A stretch of DNA of 64,000 bases, taken from assembly GCF_000715075.1 (NCBI RefSeq), contig NC_134103.1:55048730-55112729 (forward strand). The letters run 5' to 3'. A program made the translations under genes and the position numbers. Source of the DNA: Nicotiana tabacum (lineage: Eukaryota; Streptophyta; Magnoliopsida; Solanales; Solanaceae). How positions within the stretch are numbered: position 1 is the stretch's first letter; the number at the start of each line of letters is the position of its first letter. Positions 58,872 through 64,000 of the stretch are shown piece after piece. The notes beneath the pieces are model-generated. The model was not told the origin of the DNA. It saw nothing but the letters and a program-made list of their open reading frames with translations, and made no database searches.

Positions 58872-60822
58872 TGTTACACTCCATATTTTTTGTACGTGAA
58901 AGTACGCCATAAATAAATTAATGAAAGCTCGGAAATGAGATGTTACATCCCGCATTTTTGTACGTTAAAGTTTCGTTATAAGTTAATCGATGTAAGCTCG
59001 GGAATGAGATTATTTTGGGATTATAAGTATCATGCTATTTCAAACAAGGGATAAGTAAATTCGTGAAGGTGAGAGGGTAAGAAAATCGAGGAAAATGAGT
59101 TTCGTTGAAATTTGACAATTTGGGATAAAATACGGTCCGAGCTATAATACCTGATATTTATGGACTAGTGCCATACAAGGTACCACATGACCATAATAGT
59201 AAGGTGTACAAAGTGTGTTAAAAGTGAGTAGTATTTTAAGTAATTTGTGATAATTATTAATTATGTGGATAATTGGGTAATTATTGGATTAGTGGGGAAT
59301 TAACTAGTTAATTAAGAAAATGAGTGGATAAGCTTAAGAATCCCAAACGTGGAAGCAACATATGATCATTTAAGTGACTCTTAAGTCACATTGAAAGGTG
59401 GCAAAATTGGAAGAATTATTAGTGGCCAAGTCATGCATAAGTGGGGCCCACAACCCACAAAATTATAAGAGATCTTCCTAAGTTAGTAAGTTCGATGTTG
59501 ATGTCTCTATAACGTGAGAAATGAAGGCTTCAGCAAATTAAAACAAATCGTTTGCATCTTAATAACGTAATGTTCTTGAAACAAAATTCAAAACAAGATC
59601 TCTTAGCATCTTAGCAACGTGAGGTGTTGTAATTTTAAGGGAGTACGGTGCAATCTTTCTCAAGAATATCATACGGATTCTTCCCTACTCTGATCTTGCC
59701 GATTACATATTGTTGCAATTGACGTGTATTAAAGGGATTGTCAAGAGAAGAGGCTTAGGTATGTTAAGGCTAAGTCATTCCTTCATTTTGGCATGATCTC
59801 GTAATTACATGTGTTTGATAACGAGGCATAAAGAGAAGTTCATACTCCCAAATTTATATACATCATCCTAGTCTCAAAAATTACAGTATTCTCCTTATCG
59901 GGACTTCATATTTAATTGAGTATTGTCTTCTACCAGTCAAGAGAGCAGAGAGCCTATATATTCAGTATTACAGTATTTTCATTACCATCGAGCTATAATC
60001 AATGGGCAGGCCCCTATTTGGCAACATCTGATCAGATGGTAAGTCATATACCGAGCCTACTATGGCCGAACGCCTATGAGCGAACCCAGCATGGTCGAGA
60101 TACACAGCCTAGTATGGCCGAGTGACTATGAGCGAGCCTACTATGGCAGAGAAGTTATATATACTGTGTCTTATAAGGCCGGACAACTATTTTACTTACT
60201 ATATTGAGAGAGTTGAGTCAACTACTATACTGTGTCTTATAAGGCCGGACAACAAGTTACTTTCAGTTATTATATTATCAGCTCAGTTTTAGCTTTTAGT
60301 ATATTGCCTAAAATTGGTACATTATTTCGTAATGACGTCCCTTTTCATGGGGCGCTGCATTTCATGCGTGCAGGTTCAAACAGACAGACGGGTAGACCTC
60401 CTCATTAGGTATTGCCCGAGTTTGGCTTGATCGGTAAGCTCCATGCCCTTCAGAGTTGTCGGGTCTAGAGATTTATGTACATCTTGTGTATATATACATA
60501 TGATATGAGTAGGTCGGGGCCCTGTTCCGATTACAGTATATCCATCAGTAGAGGCTTGTAGACATATGCTGTCAGTTAGTGCAGTATTTTGGGCTTGTAG
60601 GCCTTTTATGTATATTTTGTTGGTTTGCAGTTGTAGTAGTTATGACGGCCTTGTCGGCCCAGCATTATATTGATGTTTAGTCAGCATCCACAATTGTCTT
60701 GCAATGTGGCCCATGGCCAAAGTATGGCCTTATATGTTCAGAGTCCCATAGTCGCACGTTGGTACGCATGGATAGGTGAGGCACCACGTGCCGGTCTCGC
60801 CCCCCAGGTTCGGGGCGTGACA
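58872..60822 (+). repeat. L5 right LTR (1.95 kb)
   Basis: TGTTACACTCC to GGGGCGTGACA. It carries AGGTATGTTAAGGC near 59757-59770 and the hairpin box at 60329-60375. Relative to the left copy it has an extra CGAGCCTA/TATGGCCGA-type unit around 60060-60130 and a second copy of TACTGTGTCTTATAAGGCCG at about 60228-60253. It also shows the uninterrupted version of the C1 target. No gene. Confidence 0.88.
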
Positions 60823-60989
60823 CCAATCCTAACAACATATATATAATCTGATGAAGGAATATAACATGAAAACAACACAAACTGTGGCCTCATAGGCAAA
60901 ATATATTACCAGAAAAAGAACAATCTTAGCATAAGTTGTACAAATGATACGTAATTCATAAGGAGCAATTTCGTAGAACGATTACATAG
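60823..60989 (-). other. T4 3' non-coding region (right part)
   Basis: Continues the T4 sequence after L5 and opens with the second CCAAT (60823-60827). It parallels 11480-11650 of T1 in reverse. Non-coding. Confidence 0.8.
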
Positions 60990-62490
60990 TTATTCAAACA
61001 AATAAGGGTACTTCTTCTTCATTTCTTCATCGGCCTCCCATGTGGCCTCTTCAACCTGCTAGTTTCGCCATAACACTTTTCACGGAGGCAATTTCTTTAT
61101 TTCTCAACTTTCGGACTTGCCGATCAATAATAGAAATTGGAATCTCTTCATAGGTCAATTCCTCATTAACCTCAATAGTCTCTACCGGAATAATGAGCGT
61201 CGGGTCTCCAACTACTTTCTTCAACATAGACACATGAAATACCGGGTGCACTAATGACATCTCATGTGGTAGCTCAAGCTTGTATGCCACCTCACCAATC
61301 CTCTGAATGATTCTATACGGACCAACATACCTCGGACTCAATTTTCCTTTCTTACCCAAATGCATTACACCATTCATGGGGGAAACCTTCAAGAATACCC
61401 AATCATCTTCTTTGAACTCCAAATCCATACGAAGAACATCCGAATAGGACTTCTGATGACTTTGAGTAATTTTCAACTGCTCCTTAATGATCTTAACTTT
61501 TTCTATAGCCTGATGCACGAGGTCTGGCCCTATCAACTCTGCTTCCCCAATTTCAAACCACCCAATGGGAGATCTACATCTCCTACCATATAAAGCCTCG
61601 AACGGTGCCATCTGAATGCTAGCATGATAGCTATTGTTGTAGGCAAATTCTTTGAGTGGAAAATGATCATCCCAGCTACCTTTGAAGTCTAGAACGCAAG
61701 CGCACAACATATCCTCAAGTGTCTGAATAGTCCGTTCTGCCCTCCCGCCAGTCTGCGGGTGAAAGGCTGTACTAGGATTCACCTGAGTACCCAAACCTTT
61801 CTGAAATTTCTTCCCAAAATTAGACGTGAACTATGCCCCCAGATCATAAATGATAGAAACTGGAGTGCCATGCAACCTGACTATTTCTTTGATATACAAC
61901 TAAGCGTATTGTTCCGTTATGTCGGTAGCCTTAACTGGCAATAAGTGTACTGGTTTCGTGAAACGACCCACAATCACCCAAATCAAGTCAAACTTATGAG
62001 AAGTGTGAGGTAGTCCTACCACAAAGTTCATATTAATCATTTCCCACTTCCACATTGGAATTTCTATATTCTGTGCCAACCCACCAGGCCGTTGCTGTTC
62101 GGCCTTCACTTGCTGACAATTCGGACAACTCGCCACAAAGTCCGCTACATTCCTCTTCATGTCATTCCACCAATAGAATTCATTAAGATCATGATACATC
62201 TTTGTAGAGCCCGAGTGCACGAAATACCTAGAAGTGTGAGCCTCGGTGATGATTCTTTCCCGGAGACCATCTACATTTGAAACACATAACCGCCCTTACT
62301 ACCTTAGTGTACCATTATCCATTCCAAGAGAAAAGGCCATGGTCTTATATTTATGAATCCCCTCTTTCAGTTGTGCCAACAATTGATCGTTGTATTGCTT
62401 CTCCTTGACCTTCACAACGAGTGATGATTCAGCCCTATTTTGCACAATCACCCCTCCTTCACTAGAGTCCGCAAGACGAACTCATTAACT
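60990..62490 (-). pseudogene. T4 integrase and chromodomain pseudogene
   Basis: The zinc-binding domain is at 62220-62100 (HSGSTKMYHDLNEFYW, CPNCQQVK), followed by NMNFVVGLP, where the first catalytic Asp is Asn (MDFVVGL in T1). The second motif is damaged (IIYDLGA-stop near 61830). From 61794 a 247-residue frame holds [15 protein letters not shown] with the catalytic Glu and the DNA-binding C-terminus. The chromodomain starts (DRQVRKLRNKEIASVK) but shifts frame near 61080; its true end, KYPYLFE, is at 60990 in another frame. Confidence 0.87.
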
Positions 62491-62990
62491 AGCCAATCAG
62501 TGAACTTCCTTGGCCAATGGCCTTTGATATACCTCCAAGTGTGCTAAACTACCCATAGATTTCCGACTAAGAGCATCCGCCATAACATTAGCCTTCCCTC
62601 GATGATATAGAATATCAATGTCATAGTCCTTGAGTAACTCAAGCCATCTTCTCTGCCTCAGATTCAATTCCTTCTGCTTGAAAATATATTGAAGGCTCTT
62701 ATGGTCCGTGAATATATCCACATGGACCCCATATAAATAATGAAGCCAAATTTTCAATGCAAATACCACCGCCGCAAGTTCTAAATCATGTGTTGGATAG
62801 TTCTTTTCATGATTCTTGAGTTGCCTGGAAGCATAAGCTATCACCTTGCCATGTTGCATCAATACACACCTAAGCCCGATCCTTGAAGCATCACAATACA
62901 CCACAAACCCATTTGTACCCTCTGGTAGGGTTAACACCAGTGATGTAGTCAATCTTGATTTCAACTCTTAGAAACTCCTTTCACAAGCAT
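62491..62990 (-). pseudogene. T4 RNase H pseudogene
   Basis: 155 open residues (62964-62497) with [17 protein letters not shown] (catalytic Asp kept), [40 protein letters not shown] and [12 protein letters not shown]. Unlike T1 and T2 it has a Gln codon rather than TAG after EVY, so this copy lacks their shared stop. Frames on both sides are disrupted. Confidence 0.88.
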
Positions 62991-64000
62991 CTAACCATTG
63001 GAACTTAATTGCCTTCTGCGTTAATTTAGTCAACGGAGAGGCAAGAGTAGAAAACCTCTCCATAAACTTTCTGTAATACCCCGCTAAGCCTAAGAAACTA
63101 CGAATATCTATTGGAGTTGTAGACCTCGGCCAATTTTTCACAGCTGCAATTTTCTGAGGATCAACCTTAATTCATTCACTAGAGACGATATGACCCAAGA
63201 ATGTGACAGATTCAAGCCAAAATTCACACTTTGAAAACTTTGCATATAACTAGTGTTGATTTATGGTTTGTAGAATTACCCTGAGATGATCGGCATGGTC
63301 CTCTCGATTGCGTGAATATACAAGGATATCATCAATAAACACTACCACAAAAGAATCGAGGAATGGGTTGAATACTCGGTTCATAAGATCCATGAAAGTT
63401 TTCGGGGCATTTGTTAGCCCAAAAGACATTACCAGAAATTCAAAGTGCCCATACCGGGTTCTGAAAGTTATTTTCCGAACAACATGCTTCCTGATATTTA
63501 ATTGGTGATACCCGGATCGTAAATCAATCTTGGAAAAATACTTAGCACCCTACAACAGGTCAAACAAGTCATCTATCCTTGGTACTGGGCACTTATTCTT
63601 GATTGTGACCTTGTTAAGCTGCCGATAGTCGATACATATTCATAGTCACCCATCCTTCTTCCTTACAAAGAGAACCGGTGCACCCCAAGGCGACACACTC
63701 GGCCGGATGAAACCCTTATCTAATAAATCATTCAATTGTTCCTTTAGTTCTTTCAATTCTGCTGGTGCCATCCTGTAGGGTGGAATAGATATAGGTTGTG
63801 TGTCTGACATCACATCAATCCTAAAATCGATCTCCCTGTCTAGGGGAATCCCAGGGAGCTTATCCGGAAAGACTCTTAAAAATTCATTCACAACAGGCAC
63901 AAACTCAAGTGTAGCTGCCTCGACATCGGTGTCCGTAACTCGGACCAAATGGTAGATACATCCCTTGTTAATCGTCTTCGTGGCCTTAAGGTAAGAAATA
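62991..64000 (-). pseudogene. T4 protease-RT region, partial
   Basis: 63948-63646 is open through [32 protein letters not shown] and KKDG, then a stop. Downstream RT is broken by several shifts and stops, but FIDD is still readable at 63328-63339, with [15 protein letters not shown] sequence before it. Upstream, 63949-64000 matches the T1 sequence at 8470-8520 and continues out of the window. Confidence 0.85.

Larger units (their letters stand above)
45788..60822 (+). mobile_element. L5: full-length non-coding LTR element with C1 nested in it
   Basis: The left LTR starts TGTTACA at 45788 and the right LTR ends CGTGACA at 60822. CCAAT duplications lie at 45783-45787 and 60823-60827. The left LTR is split by C1. 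Without C1 the element is about 7.9 kb: two LTRs of 1.91 and 1.95 kb and a 4.0-kb internal region with a primer site and polypurine tract but no gag or pol motif. The LTRs differ by very roughly 5% where I compared them. It is the only complete copy of the L family here and the reference for L1-L4. Confidence 0.88.
43197..64000 (-). mobile_element. T4: Tekay/Del-type element, minus, interrupted by L5 and C1
   Basis: The 3' LTR (43197-45593), polypurine tract and 3' non-coding region lie left of L5. The rest of the 3' region and pol lie right of it (60823-64000). The two halves rejoin exactly at the CCAAT duplication: CAGAAACCAAT | CCTAACAACATAT matches the unbroken T2 sequence AACACATCCTAACAACATA. 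Gag and the 5' LTR are beyond the window. Pol carries several stops and frameshifts. Confidence 0.88.

Overview
This window looks like heterochromatic plant nuclear DNA made almost entirely of nested LTR retrotransposons. I found no intact host gene, rRNA gene, tRNA gene or CRISPR array. The elements are plant Ty3/gypsy chromoviruses of the Tekay/Del and CRM type. They carry initiator-Met-tRNA primer binding sites, and the DNA is AT-rich with much C-to-T decay. The repeat types (LTRs opening TGTAACGACCCG or closing GGGTCGTGACA, with GCGGT/GCATAA palindrome blocks) resemble repeats I associate with Solanaceae, possibly Nicotiana. That assignment is from memory and is not proven here.

Names used below: T1-T4 are Tekay-type elements, L1-L5 are copies of a large non-coding LTR element (LARD-like), and C1 is a CRM-like element.

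Layout. 1-3253: end of L1 (minus), with a complete LTR. 3254-4051 and 19840-21436: one fragment of another LTR, split by T1. 4052-19834: T1 (plus), bounded by the 5-bp target duplication GAATT. Its gag and pol are broken, and its 3' LTR is interrupted by T2, a 5.4-kb inverted Tekay segment. 21437-24413: L2 (minus, truncated). 24414-28220: a 3.8-kb LTR-like block with a TATA box, probably Ogre/Tat-like. 28535-33854: L3 (minus), with an expanded AT/AC microsatellite. 33966-37352: solo LTR with target duplication CTGAA; a paralogous copy of its empty site lies at 40421-40450. 38092-41161: L4 (deleted). 41162-43196: T3, a collapsed Tekay remnant. 43197-64000: T4 (minus, running off the right edge), interrupted at 45788-60822 by L5 (target duplication CCAAT). 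L5 is itself interrupted in its left LTR by C1 at 47558-54680 (target duplication TTTAG).

How the parts relate. Tekay elements supply gag, protease, reverse transcriptase, RNase H, integrase and a chromodomain. The L family has no recognisable coding capacity but shares with Tekay the LTR ends, the primer site, a hairpin box inside the LTR and a hairpin just before the polypurine tract. This suggests that Tekay proteins mobilised it. C1 is the youngest datable insertion: its LTRs differ at about 18 of 1,001 positions by my own count. It is nevertheless inactive, with two stops and one frameshift. All copies here look defective, so the biology on view is retrotransposon structure, decay and rearrangement rather than a working gene system.
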